Below, in pieces: positions 24,242 to 33,077 of a DNA stretch of 64,000 nucleotides. A model generated the notes under the pieces. The model had not been told where the DNA came from. It searched no databases and saw nothing but the letters and a program-made list of their open reading frames with translations. Source of the stretch: Mycobacterium sp. AZCC_0083 (GTDB lineage Bacteria > Actinomycetota > Actinomycetes > Mycobacteriales > Mycobacteriaceae). The DNA lies in NCBI RefSeq assembly GCF_014202335.1, contig NZ_JACHGP010000001.1, forward strand, positions 543,804-607,803. Direction: 5' to 3'. A program made the translations under genes and the position numbers. Position 1 is the first letter of the stretch. Each line of letters starts with the position of its first letter.

Positions 24242-25567
24242 TCACTCTCCATGCAGTCGTCGCATCTCTTCGCCGACCTTGCCCGAATTGCGCGAGACGA
24301 CTTGCGCCCCACGTCTTCTCAGATCGCCATCCGGAATCGGCAGTACCACGGCGCCCGTCGCCTTCGACGGGAGCAATACTTTGGCCGTGCCACGCGTGGT
24401 GGTTTCGTCCCGCTGGCTGGTAGCCGAGACGTCGAGCGACAGGACGTCGTCGGGGCCGTCTCCCTTGGCGGTGACCTTGCCGGTACAGCGGTGCACGTCC
24501 CCGTGGTAGTTGAACCCACGCATCTGGAGGTCCATCTCGGCGAGCCAACCGTCGTCGCCGATCCAGTTGGTGAGTAGATGGCTCACCCACGCCGCACGCA
24601 TCTGGCCGTAGTCGTAGGGCGCCGGGATGCCAAGCGCCTGCGCACGCCCGGAGTCCCAATGCAGTCGCTGTACGACGTCCGGCACGCCGTACTCATCGGG
24701 CTGGTAGAACGCGGGCATCCGCTTGCGCAGTTGATGCGCGAACTTCAGCGGACCAACCCCGTAGCCACCCCAGCCCCACCCCATGTGCATCGAGATGATG
24801 TCGACGACGGTCAACGGGCCCTTGATGATTCCGGGCAGTTCGTCACCTACTGCGACGTCCTCCCACCACTGCGGGTCGGCGCCACGGCGCAGCTCCGACT
24901 CGTACTCGGCCTCGACCTGAGCGATCTCCTCGGGGGTCCAGTGCTTGCGCTGGATGTCCTTGAGCTTGCCGGACTTCTTGGAACCCTGGCGCTCGGCGTT
25001 GATGTAGGACTCGTCGCGGGTGGCGATCGGATTGCCGTCGAGGTCGACGTACAGGTACCGGAAGGTCTCCTTGACTGAACGGCCGCCGGAGAACTCGCTG
25101 TCCTTGACCACGACGTCCAGCGTGTAGTTCTCCGCCAACACGGGGCGGCCGGCATAGATCGGTCGGTACCACGTCCACTTCACGCCCGAGTAGTACTTGC
25201 CCGTCCCGCGAAACAGGCCGCGGAACAACTTCTTTCGCTCCGGATCGGTGAACTTCGGGGTCTGGTCCAGGCCCGTCGCGATCGGGAAGGTCGGGGATGC
25301 GATCTGCCCGTGCCAGCGCGTGCCAGGCCCGTACGTCGCATCGTGGAACAGCGGATTGTCGTCACCGCAGCCGAAGGCGAACTGCGTGAAGGCATCACCT
25401 GAAGGCAGCTTGTGCCACGCCTCGTCGCGCTGGACGACGGGGATCCCGATCTGCGCCTTCGCGCGTTCGATGTCCTCGTCGGTGATCCGGCCCTCTTCCG
25501 CGGCCGACTCCGGGTCATTCCCCGTCGCTCCGCTCGCCCCCGCACCCGACTTCTCGGTGGTGGTCAT
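24242..25567 (-). CDS. Large MaoC/FAS1-dehydratase-like acyl-CoA hydratase, paralogue
   Basis: A 441-residue paralogue of the protein at 20999. The first hotdog has FAFGCGDDNPLFHDATYG, where the hydratase signature keeps the DDNPLF core and a His two positions later; WYRPIYAGRPVLAENYTLD follows. The second has EDVAVGDELPGIIKGPLTVVD and FNYHGDVHRCTGKV. Both proteins share the middle signature RLHWDSGRAQALGIPAPYDYG / RLHWEPARAQELGLPNSYDYG, split here to short blocks, and the TNWIGDDGWL block. ATG at 25567 has AGGAGGG upstream. The first 40 residues are low-complexity. Probably a heterodimer partner of 20999 acting after the acyl-CoA dehydrogenase between them. Confidence 0.88.
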   Translation of the reverse strand: MTTTEKSGAGASGATGNDPESAAEEGRITDEDIERAKAQIGIPVVQRDEAWHKLPSGDAFTQFAFGCGDDNPLFHDATYGPGTRWHGQIASPTFPIATGLDQTPKFTDPERKKLFRGLFRGTGKYYSGVKWTWYRPIYAGRPVLAENYTLDVVVKDSEFSGGRSVKETFRYLYVDLDGNPIATRDESYINAERQGSKKSGKLKDIQRKHWTPEEIAQVEAEYESELRRGADPQWWEDVAVGDELPGIIKGPLTVVDIISMHMGWGWGGYGVGPLKFAHQLRKRMPAFYQPDEYGVPDVVQRLHWDSGRAQALGIPAPYDYGQMRAAWVSHLLTNWIGDDGWLAEMDLQMRGFNYHGDVHRCTGKVTAKGDGPDDVLSLDVSATSQRDETTTRGTAKVLLPSKATGAVVLPIPDGDLRRRGAQVVSRNSGKVGEEMRRLHGE

Positions 25568-25575
25568 CTGCCCTC

Positions 25576-26439
25576 CTAGAACTTCAGCATCGCGCCCGCG
25601 TCGACCTTGAACTGCAGGCCCGTCACGAAGCGAGACTCGTCGGAGGCCAGGAAGCACACCGCATTGGAGATGTCCGAGGGCTCGACGTACGGCGTGGGCA
25701 TTGCCTGCATGACGGGGAACGCCAGCAGTGCGTCGTCGCGGGTGGGCGACTCGAGGTCCGGCCGGAACTGCCGGTACATCGGTTCGCTATTGAGCATGTC
25801 GGTGTTGACGTTGGTCGGGTGAACGACGTTGGCGCGGATGGATTGTGGCGCAAGCTGCGCCGCGAGCCGGAGGGTGTAGGAGTCCACCAGTTGCTTGGCG
25901 TAGTTGTAGCCGGCTCCGCCCGGGCCCTGCGGCCCGCCCTCACCCGGCGGAAGCAGACCGGCGATCAGACCGCCAACCGACCCCGTGGTGATGATCGATG
26001 CACCGGATCTCAAGTACGGCAGCGCGGCGTGCACCGTGTTGACCACGCCGATGAAGTCGACGTCGAAGGCATCGACGAACGCTTGAATCGGCAGTCCTGT
26101 CCCCAGCGGGCAGATGCCCGCATTGGCGATGACGACGTCGAGCTTGCCGAATTCGGCTACGGCATTGGCGAGTTCGCGAGTCACGGCGGCACGATCGCGC
26201 ACGTCGACCTGGGCGGTGTAGGCCTTGCGGCCGGCCTTCTCCACCTCGAGGCCGGCTTCCTCGAGGTCGCGCGGTGTCGCCAGCGGGTACTCGTTGGTCT
26301 CGATGTCGTGACAGATGTCGAAGAGGATGACGTCGGCACCCTCCTCGGCCAACTTGATGGCGTGGCTGCGGCCTTGACCGCGTGCTCCGCCCGTGACCAG
26401 AACCACTTTTCCTTCAACGCGGCCCGAACGCTTCTCCAT
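25576..26439 (-). CDS. Mycofactocin-type SDR oxidoreductase
   Basis: A 287-residue SDR of the mycofactocin-linked group: GKVVLVTGGARGQGRSHA at the N terminus, LFDICHDIETNEYPLATPRDL in the diagnostic insertion, DVRDRAAVTRE, the NAGICP loop, TTGSVGG for the catalytic serine and YNYAK for Tyr/Lys. It shares the ARGQGRSHA and YP-AT-x-DL patterns with the SDR at 11281. ATG at 26439 is used; a TTG at 26445 is possible. It is the first complete gene after the ligase in the minus-strand operon, with an enoyl-CoA hydratase scrap in between. It probably oxidises a hydroxyacyl or alcohol intermediate with tightly bound NAD. Confidence 0.93.
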   Translation of the reverse strand: MEKRSGRVEGKVVLVTGGARGQGRSHAIKLAEEGADVILFDICHDIETNEYPLATPRDLEEAGLEVEKAGRKAYTAQVDVRDRAAVTRELANAVAEFGKLDVVIANAGICPLGTGLPIQAFVDAFDVDFIGVVNTVHAALPYLRSGASIITTGSVGGLIAGLLPPGEGGPQGPGGAGYNYAKQLVDSYTLRLAAQLAPQSIRANVVHPTNVNTDMLNSEPMYRQFRPDLESPTRDDALLAFPVMQAMPTPYVEPSDISNAVCFLASDESRFVTGLQFKVDAGAMLKF

Positions 26440-26441
26440 TT

Positions 26442-26549
26442 TCAACGTACCTTCCGTGTCGGTTGCCGTGTCTCCGCCAAGGCCAATGCGCCTTCCTTGG
26501 CATCTTCAAATTTCAGTAGCGCAGTGAACTCACCGGTGGTGCGCTGCAC
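26442..26549 (-). pseudogene. Enoyl-CoA hydratase remnant (35 codons)
   Basis: A 35-codon frame starting at a GTG with AAGGGGG six bases upstream. It reads QRTTGEFTALLKFEDAKEG and then ALALAETRQPTRKVR to the stop. The DAKEG-x-x-A-x-x-E-x-R-x-P ending is the standard C terminus of crotonase-family enoyl-CoA hydratases. The simplest reading is that a hydratase gene lost its whole middle by a deletion, leaving the original start region and tail in frame. It lies between the ligase and the SDR in the operon. A short functional peptide cannot be excluded but is unlikely. Confidence 0.5.
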
Positions 26550-26561
26550 GAGAATCCCCCT

Positions 26562-28070
26562 TCACGTGGGTTGCTCCTGCATGGCGCCGAGCTCGTCCAG
26601 CATGGTGAGCAGCCTGCGGCGGTCGACCTTGAGTGCCGCGCCGCGGGGCAGCGCGTCGACGACGAAGATGCGGGCGGGCACTTCGTAGGGGGTCAACGTG
26701 GCTCGGCAGTGTTGGCGCAGTCCCTCGCCATCGGCGGCTGCGCCGGGACGCAATTCGACTGCGGCAACTGGAATCTGGCCCAGCCGCTCGTCCGGAACGG
26801 GCGCGACGGCGGCATCGGCGACCGATGGGTGCGCACGCAGCGCCCGCACCACGGTCTCCGGGGATACCTTGAAGCCGCCGCGCACGATCACGTCGTCGGC
26901 GCGGCCATCGATGTACAGGAACCCGTCCGCGTCGAGGTGCGCGAGATCACTGGTGGTGATCCAGCCTCCGGCTCCGCCGGCCTGCGGCGAGGCGACTTGC
27001 AGCCTGCCGGGCTCGTTCACGCCGAGCGTCGCGCCGCCCTCGTCGACGATCTGCAGTTGCACCCCAGGGAAGGCGCGTCCGACACTGCCCTTCTTGTCGG
27101 CCCATTGTGCGTGAAAGTCCTTGACGGTCCAGCCGGCAACCGCGCCGGAGAACTCGGTCGCCCCGTAGACGACGAGGATCGGGATGCCGTACCGCTCGAA
27201 GAACGCGTCGACCAGTTCGGGGTCGACGGGGCTGGTGCCGGCGTTGATGGCACGGATGCTCGCCAGATCCTCCCGCGGGATGTCGGAGTCGAGCACCGAC
27301 CGCATCGCCGCGGGCGGCAGTCCGGCGACGGCAGGTCGAAACTCCTTGACTACGGCATGCCAGCCCGGCACGGTGAAACGATCGAGCATCGCAATCGGGC
27401 GAGCCGCGACCAGCGACTGCAGTAACCCCCACAGCCCACCGATGTGCACGATGGGCAGCGTCACCAGGCCGACGGTTCCCGTCAACGGGGGTTTGGTTCT
27501 GGCTTCGGGACGGTCGTTGTGCCGCAGCGCCGACGCGAGGGAGGCCTCCAATTGCGCACGGGTCAAGGGAATGCGCTTGGGCGCACCGGTCGTGCCCGAC
27601 GTCAGCATCTCGATGGCGACTGCCGGATCGCCGCCCACCACTTCCTTCGTGCCCCTGGCCCGGACGGCGAGTTCGGCGCCATCGAGGCTCCAGCCGGTCG
27701 CACCGAGCTCGGCGACGGTGTCGATGAAGACCTCTTCGAACCACAACGCGGGTGGCGCAAGGACGAACGACACCGCGGATGCAGCAAGATCCGCGCTGAG
27801 CCTGTCCGTTGGCTGCAGCGGACTGATGGTCACCAGCGTGCGTCCGCCCCGGAAGATCGCGATCAGCGCGGCGATGGACTCCATGCGATTGGAGAGCACG
27901 ACGGCGACTCGGCCACCCGTCTCACACCCGGCCGCCGTCAGTTCCCGATCGATCCGCTCGATGAGCGAGCGGACCGTGCCCCAGGACGCCCAGCGTCCGT
28001 CGAACAGGATCATTCGGTCGTGGTCGTTGGCGTCCCAAAGCCGGCCCAGCGCCTCGTGGATGCTCGTCAT
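26562..28070 (-). CDS. AMP-forming acyl-CoA synthetase (ligase)
   Basis: A 502-residue adenylate-forming ligase that activates a carboxylic acid to its CoA thioester through an acyl-AMP. The ATP-binding P-loop is MLTSGTTGAPKRIP, VVYGATEFSGA is the A5 motif, TTSDLAHLDADGFLYIDGR the A7/A8 region, and the C-terminal lysine lies in GAALKVDRRRL. The ATG at 28070 is chosen because the longer reading frame upstream is antisense to the acyl-CoA dehydrogenase at 28165. It heads the minus-strand operon to 19317 and is divergent from 28165. It is the likely entry enzyme for that operon's substrate. Confidence 0.93.
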   Translation of the reverse strand: MTSIHEALGRLWDANDHDRMILFDGRWASWGTVRSLIERIDRELTAAGCETGGRVAVVLSNRMESIAALIAIFRGGRTLVTISPLQPTDRLSADLAASAVSFVLAPPALWFEEVFIDTVAELGATGWSLDGAELAVRARGTKEVVGGDPAVAIEMLTSGTTGAPKRIPLTRAQLEASLASALRHNDRPEARTKPPLTGTVGLVTLPIVHIGGLWGLLQSLVAARPIAMLDRFTVPGWHAVVKEFRPAVAGLPPAAMRSVLDSDIPREDLASIRAINAGTSPVDPELVDAFFERYGIPILVVYGATEFSGAVAGWTVKDFHAQWADKKGSVGRAFPGVQLQIVDEGGATLGVNEPGRLQVASPQAGGAGGWITTSDLAHLDADGFLYIDGRADDVIVRGGFKVSPETVVRALRAHPSVADAAVAPVPDERLGQIPVAAVELRPGAAADGEGLRQHCRATLTPYEVPARIFVVDALPRGAALKVDRRRLLTMLDELGAMQEQPT

Positions 28071-28130
28071 CGTCACTTTCCGAATCGAGTTCTGCGGCGG
28101 ATCACCGTTCCTCCGAACGTAGTCGACATG

Positions 28131-28152
28131 GTTTACTAGGTCAACTTTGTGA
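28131..28152. promoter_or_regulatory. Shared promoter/operator block before acyl-CoA dehydrogenase
   Basis: GTTTACTAGGTCAAC is an imperfect dyad (GTTnAC...GTnAAC). ACTAGGT-CA-ACTTTGTGA (28135-28152) recurs as ACTAGGT-AT-ACTTTGTGA on the minus strand at 32733-32716, in both cases directly before the ribosome site of an acyl-CoA dehydrogenase gene. The divergent ligase at 28070 may share it. Confidence 0.6.
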
Positions 28153-28164
28153 AAGGGGCTCGCG

Positions 28165-29172
28165 ATGGACTTCGGCTTGACCGACGAACAAGACCAACTC
28201 GCTGCGGCGGAGCGGGCCTGGTTCACCAAGAACGAACCCGTCGCCAGGATCCGCGCGGCGCTGGACGCGGCGGCCGTCACCGTTGACCCCGCGGCAAGGG
28301 CGCATGCGGATGAATCCGGCCTACTGACGTTGCTGACCCCCGAGATGGGCGGCACCCACGTGGATCTCGCCGTCGTGACCGAAGCGCACGGGTACGCGGC
28401 GAGCTCGCTGCCGGTTGCGGATCTGAACGTCGCCGCCTGGCTTCTGGACAGGGTCGGCCTGCCCGCCGCCGATGGCGCTCTAGTGGGACTCACGCTTGGT
28501 CCGAAGGCCCGCACCGATGGTGCGGCGCTGCGACTTACCGGCGTCAGCCGGCCCGTGCCGATGGCCGCCGACATGGACTCCCTTGCGCTGGCCGGACAGT
28601 TCGGCGACGAGGAGTATCTGGTGGTCCTTTCCGCACCGAAAACGTCAGCCATGGCGACCCTCGACCTGACCCGATCGTGGGCCCGGCTGGACCTCGACAC
28701 GACGGTCGACGAATGGACGGAGTTGCCCTCGGGCACGCTGGACCAGCTGCGCGACGCACTTGCCGTGCACCGTGCGGCTGACGCCCTTGGAGCGGCGGCG
28801 CGGTTGCTCGACATGACGGTCTCCTACGCCGGGCAGCGCGAACAGTTCGGCGCGCCCATCGGCTCGTTCCAGGCCGTCAAACATCACTGCGCAGACATGG
28901 CTGTTGGCGTGGAAGCAGGCCGAGCCTCGCTGTGGGCCGCGGCGCTCGCGCTCGACACCGCGCCGGACGCCGCACGATCGCGGGCGGCATCGGCAGCGGC
29001 GGCGTATGTGAAGTCGGCCGCTGCCCAGGTGGCGGGTAACGCCCTGCAGGTACACGGCGGCATCGGTTTCACGTGGGAACACGACCTGCATCTGTTCCTG
29101 CGCCGGATCAAGGTCGACGAGGCCTTCGACGGCACCGTCGCCGAACACCGTGCGGCGCTGGTCACGATCTGA
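28165..29172 (+). CDS. Acyl-CoA dehydrogenase, short (beta-subunit type)
   Basis: A 335-residue acyl-CoA dehydrogenase of the short, divergent type that in mycobacterial steroid catabolism pairs with a longer subunit to form alpha2beta2 enzymes. The N-terminal and middle domains are compact and lack the strong motifs TEPGAGSDL, while the C-terminal domain is well preserved: AGQREQFGAPIGSFQAVKHH, ALQVHGGIGFTWEHDLHLFLRR. AAGGGG precedes the ATG by eight bases. It converges on the complete acyl-CoA dehydrogenase at 29176 with a 3-bp gap. The partner could be that protein or the alpha half-like gene at 30396; choice is inference. Confidence 0.92.
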   Translation: MDFGLTDEQDQLAAAERAWFTKNEPVARIRAALDAAAVTVDPAARAHADESGLLTLLTPEMGGTHVDLAVVTEAHGYAASSLPVADLNVAAWLLDRVGLPAADGALVGLTLGPKARTDGAALRLTGVSRPVPMAADMDSLALAGQFGDEEYLVVLSAPKTSAMATLDLTRSWARLDLDTTVDEWTELPSGTLDQLRDALAVHRAADALGAAARLLDMTVSYAGQREQFGAPIGSFQAVKHHCADMAVGVEAGRASLWAAALALDTAPDAARSRAASAAAAYVKSAAAQVAGNALQVHGGIGFTWEHDLHLFLRRIKVDEAFDGTVAEHRAALVTI

Positions 29173-29175
29173 CTC

Positions 29176-30366
29176 TCAGCGCCGGTCACGCGGAAGGGCC
29201 AGTCCGCGTTCGGCGATCAGGTTGCGCATGATCTCCGAGCTTCCCCCTGCGATGGTGTAGGCACGCGCGTAGAGCCACTCGTCCTGCCAGCGGCCGCCAT
29301 CGATGGCATCCACGTCCCCTTCCACCAGCACTCCCGCCTCCCCACCGAGTTCGACGGCGTAGCGTGCCATCTCGAGATTCAGTTCGCTGAACATCAGCTT
29401 GGCCATCGCGCCGTCGTGCATGCGTTCGGTGCCGCGCAGCCAGCGCGTGAGGTTGGCGTAGGTCAGCGCGGACAGGGCCTCGACTTCGGCGGTGAACTGC
29501 CCGATCCGGTCACGGACGCGATCGCTCTCGATGGCGGGTCGGCCGTTGACGGTGACGCGAGAAGCGAGCCCGACAAGACCTTCTATGGCCAACTTCAGCT
29601 TGACCACCGCCGCACCCACGCTGGTGCGTTCGTGTCCAAGGGTGGCATTCGCGATCGCCCAGCCCTGCCCTGGCGCCCCGATCATCGCCGAGGCGGGAAC
29701 CTCGACGGCATCGAAGAACACCTCGTTGAAGTCCGAGGTTCCGGTGAGCTCGCGCAGCGGGCGGACGGTGATACCCGGGCTGGACATGTCGAGGATGAAC
29801 GCGCTGATGCCCTTGTGCTTCGGGGCGTCGGAGTCGGTGCGCGCCAACAGATATCCGTAGTCGGCCCAGTGCCCGTCGGTGGTCCACACCTTCTGTCCGC
29901 TGACCGTATAGGCGTCGCCGTCGAGGACGGCCCTGGTGCGAAGCGACGCCAGATCGCTGCCAGCACCCGGCTCGCTGAACAGCTGACACCACAGTTGCCT
30001 GCCGGCCCGGATCTCCGGCAGGTGCCTGCGGCGCTGTTCGTCGGTGCCGTAGTGGATCAGCGCATGCGAGGCGAGGGCGTTGCCGCTCGGCACGCCGGGT
30101 GCCGCGGCGCGGGCCAGTTCCTCGCCAACCACGATGGCGTGCTCAGCGGAGCGGTCGGCACGGCCGCCGAACTCCGCGGGCCAGTCCGCGCCGGCGTAGC
30201 CTGCCTCGAACAAGCGCGCCGTCCAGTCCTGCATCGCCTTGAGTTCCGCCTCGTTCTCCGCACTGCGCACGCCGGCCCGCGGAGGTATGGCCGGCGCGTG
30301 CTCGGCGATGAAGGCGCGCACCTCGGCGCGGAAGCTCTCCAGCTCGGGTCCCATGCCGTATTCCAC
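29176..30366 (-). CDS. Acyl-CoA dehydrogenase (alpha-subunit type)
   Basis: A 396-residue acyl-CoA dehydrogenase with the motifs of the longer, FAD-binding subunit: FSEPGAGSDLASLRTRA, SGQKVWTTDGHWADYG, FILDMSSPGITVRPL, FNEVFFDAVEVP and the C-terminal AGGSSEIMRNLIAERGL. GTG start with AAGGGAAG upstream. It follows the fused acyl-CoA dehydrogenase gene by 29 bp in the same direction, so the two are probably one transcript. In known alpha2beta2 enzymes this type supplies most of the FAD site and the catalytic glutamate; I have not placed the residue here. Confidence 0.94.
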   Translation of the reverse strand: MEYGMGPELESFRAEVRAFIAEHAPAIPPRAGVRSAENEAELKAMQDWTARLFEAGYAGADWPAEFGGRADRSAEHAIVVGEELARAAAPGVPSGNALASHALIHYGTDEQRRRHLPEIRAGRQLWCQLFSEPGAGSDLASLRTRAVLDGDAYTVSGQKVWTTDGHWADYGYLLARTDSDAPKHKGISAFILDMSSPGITVRPLRELTGTSDFNEVFFDAVEVPASAMIGAPGQGWAIANATLGHERTSVGAAVVKLKLAIEGLVGLASRVTVNGRPAIESDRVRDRIGQFTAEVEALSALTYANLTRWLRGTERMHDGAMAKLMFSELNLEMARYAVELGGEAGVLVEGDVDAIDGGRWQDEWLYARAYTIAGGSSEIMRNLIAERGLALPRDRR

Positions 30367-30395
30367 GTTGTCGTCTTCCCTTTCGGCGTGACTCG

Positions 30396-32708
30396 TCAGA
30401 CTCCGGCTCGCTGCAGGAGCTCCCCGGCAGCCCTGTCCCGCAGCGCGTCGGTACGGCCCACCAGGACCGCGTTGGCCTGAGCGCGACGCAGCAGCAGATG
30501 GACCGGGTGTTCCCAGGTGAACCCGATGCCGCCGTGGATCTGCAGTGCCCCCTCGGCGACGGCGACGCCTGCGTCGAGCGCCGCGGCCGTGGCGAGGTCC
30601 ACCAGGACGTCGGACTCGTCGGGGTCGACGTCGGCAGCCGCGAGCACCTGGCTACGGGCGCCCTCCAATGCGACCAACATGTCCGCGCACCGGTGCGACA
30701 CCGCTTGGAAACTGCCTATGGCTCGGCCGAATTGGTGTCTTTCCCCCGCCCAGTCGACGGCCATCGCCAAGGCGCGCGATCCCACCCCGACCGAGTCCGC
30801 CGCCACTGCGAGCGCTGCTCGGCGGCGGGCGTCGCGGAGCAAGCGGCGCACGTCGGTGCCGTCGGCCAGCACCTCCCCCGCGGCGCCGGTCAACGTCACC
30901 GAGCCGATGGTGGCGGTCAGGTCGAAGGGCTGATGGGCCGCCACCGTGACGCCGTCGGCGTCGGCGTCGGCGTCCACGGCTACCACGACCACATGATCCC
31001 CCGCCGCTTCGCTCGCCCCAGCGCCGTCCGCGGTCCGCGCCAACACGATCAGCACCTCGGCGGTCGGCGCACCCGCCACGACCGGGACCACGCCATCCAG
31101 CGCAGCGCCGTCCCACACGGGCAGCTCCGGCCCGCTGGTGACCCAGCCGCCGTCGCCGAGAGGCACGGCGAACGACGCCGGCGCGCCCGCCGTGATCCGC
31201 TGGACCAAAGCCTTTGCGCCACACTGCACGGCGACGTCGAGCGCGGTCACGGTCGCGACGAGCGGCGCGGGCGCCAGAGCCTTCGCAGCTTCTTCGATGG
31301 CGGCGTAGAGCAACCTGGGCCTGGCACCGCCGCCGCCGAGGGATTCATCGACGGCAAGGCCCGGCAGACCGAACTCGACGAGCGCCGACCATACGTCACG
31401 TTCGGAGGCGCCGATCGGCCGCTTCCTGTCGAGCAGTGCCGCCATGTCCACCTTGGCCCGCAGTGCGCCCGCTAGCACCTCGCGCAGTTCGCGCTCGTCA
31501 TCCTCGGGCACCGCGAGCGGTGCACCTGGAACGCCAGCTGCCGCGCGGGCGCCTTCCCCCCGGTGCGACGGCAGCCCGAGCACGCCCTCGGCGATGGTGT
31601 TGCGTTGGATCTCGGCGGTCCCGGCGCCGATCGTGGTCGCCCGGCTCATCAGATAGCCGAACGTCCACCGTCCGTTGTCGACGGCGTCGGGCGCCCGGCT
31701 GCCAAGCGCGGCATACGGGCCGACTGCACGAAGCGCCAGCGCATGCATGTGTTGCTCGAACTCGGATTTCACCAGCCGGTTCACCGATGCGACGCCACCG
31801 GGATCCTCGCCACGCAGGACCGTGGCCAGTGCGCGCGCACTGTTGGCGGCGATGGTGCGCACCCCGGACTCGAGGCGCGCGACGTCCTGACGGACCAGCG
31901 GATCGTCGGCAAGCCCGCGTGACACCACCAGGTCGATCACCCGGTCGGCCGTGCGGCGGTACTTGAATTCGTCGGCGAGGAAGGCGGTGGCCCGCTCGTG
32001 GCCGAGCGAGGTGCGCATGATCGACCAGCCGCCGCCCTCGTCGCCGACCCGGTTCTCGACGGGCACCTCCACGTCGTCGAGGAACACCTCGGCGAAGTGC
32101 GCCGCCCCGCTGATGTCGCGCAGCGGCCGCACGGTGACGCCCGGACTCTTCATCGGGATCAGCAGATACGTGATGCCGTCGGTCGAGCGACCGGGCGGAC
32201 CGGTGCGCACCAGCGCGAACATCCAATCGGCCCGGTCGGCCATCGTGGTCCACACCTTCTGACCCGTCACCCGGTACACGTCACCGTCGAGTACCGCGCG
32301 GGTCGACAGCGACGACAGGTCGCTGCCCGCACCCGGCTCGGAAAACCCTTGACACCAGAACTCGTCCGCACGCAGCAGCGGACCGAGGAAGCGATCCTTC
32401 TGCCGCTGGGTGCCGTGCGCGATCAGGGTGGGGGCGAGGATGAACGACAGCGGGCACGGGTGTGGCGGCACGCCCGCATCGGTGGTCATCCGGTAGTAGT
32501 CCAGCTGGTCCGCCAGCGGCAACTCCAGGCCACCGACCGCGTGCGGCCATCCCGGTGCGGCCAGACGGTGGTCGACCAGCTGGGCGTGCCAGGCGCGGGC
32601 CACCTCGATTCGATCTGGTCTGTGACCCGACCGGGCGGTGTCGTCCTGTCCACGACGGAAGTCAGCGAGTAGCGACTCGAGCCGGGGACGCCAATCGACT
32701 GCCTGCAT
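30396..32708 (-). CDS. Fused two-domain acyl-CoA dehydrogenase (alpha-beta)
   Basis: A 770-residue protein consisting of two acyl-CoA dehydrogenase domains. Residues 1-385 are alpha-type: FSEPGAGSDLSSLSTRA, TGQKVWTTMADRADW, HFAEVFLDDVEVP, and GAGTAEIQRNTIAEGVLG. A short linker (SHRGEGARAAAGVPGAP) leads to a beta-type domain with GERHQFGRAIGSFQAVSHR and LQIHGGIGFTWEHPVHLLLRR. This corresponds to the fused architecture known for M. tuberculosis FadE34-type enzymes of sterol side-chain oxidation, although orthology is not claimed. ATG at 32708 has GAGG five bases upstream; a GTG three bases earlier is too close to it. The block at 32716-32733 is its likely control site. Confidence 0.93.
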   Translation of the reverse strand: MQAVDWRPRLESLLADFRRGQDDTARSGHRPDRIEVARAWHAQLVDHRLAAPGWPHAVGGLELPLADQLDYYRMTTDAGVPPHPCPLSFILAPTLIAHGTQRQKDRFLGPLLRADEFWCQGFSEPGAGSDLSSLSTRAVLDGDVYRVTGQKVWTTMADRADWMFALVRTGPPGRSTDGITYLLIPMKSPGVTVRPLRDISGAAHFAEVFLDDVEVPVENRVGDEGGGWSIMRTSLGHERATAFLADEFKYRRTADRVIDLVVSRGLADDPLVRQDVARLESGVRTIAANSARALATVLRGEDPGGVASVNRLVKSEFEQHMHALALRAVGPYAALGSRAPDAVDNGRWTFGYLMSRATTIGAGTAEIQRNTIAEGVLGLPSHRGEGARAAAGVPGAPLAVPEDDERELREVLAGALRAKVDMAALLDRKRPIGASERDVWSALVEFGLPGLAVDESLGGGGARPRLLYAAIEEAAKALAPAPLVATVTALDVAVQCGAKALVQRITAGAPASFAVPLGDGGWVTSGPELPVWDGAALDGVVPVVAGAPTAEVLIVLARTADGAGASEAAGDHVVVVAVDADADADGVTVAAHQPFDLTATIGSVTLTGAAGEVLADGTDVRRLLRDARRRAALAVAADSVGVGSRALAMAVDWAGERHQFGRAIGSFQAVSHRCADMLVALEGARSQVLAAADVDPDESDVLVDLATAAALDAGVAVAEGALQIHGGIGFTWEHPVHLLLRRAQANAVLVGRTDALRDRAAGELLQRAGV

Positions 32709-32715
32709 CACACCC

Positions 32716-32733
32716 TCACAAAGTATACCTAGT
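32716..32733. promoter_or_regulatory. Shared promoter/operator block before fused acyl-CoA dehydrogenase
   Basis: On the minus strand ACTAGGT-AT-ACTTTGTGA, 16 of 18 bases identical to 28135-28152 and in the same position relative to the start codon (8 bp from the block to the ATG here, 12 bp there). Confidence 0.6.
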
Positions 32734-32783
32734 TAGTTACGTTGCAGTGTGACTGCTGGCGCGTGTGATTGGCAAGCGCCCCG

Positions 32784-33051
<268 letters not shown>

Positions 33052-33077
33052 CGATGTATCTGGCATGCTTGAGATTC

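Noticed and set aside
28071..28814. N-terminal extension of the ligase at 26562 to about 750 residues
   Set aside because: The added region is antisense to the acyl-CoA dehydrogenase at 28165 and has no ligase similarity; the ATG at 28070 starts the family sequence.
30498..31475. Long plus-strand frame of 325 codons inside the fused acyl-CoA dehydrogenase
   Set aside because: Antisense shadow of a GC-rich gene; Arg/His/Gly-rich with no motif. The minus-strand gene has clear domains.
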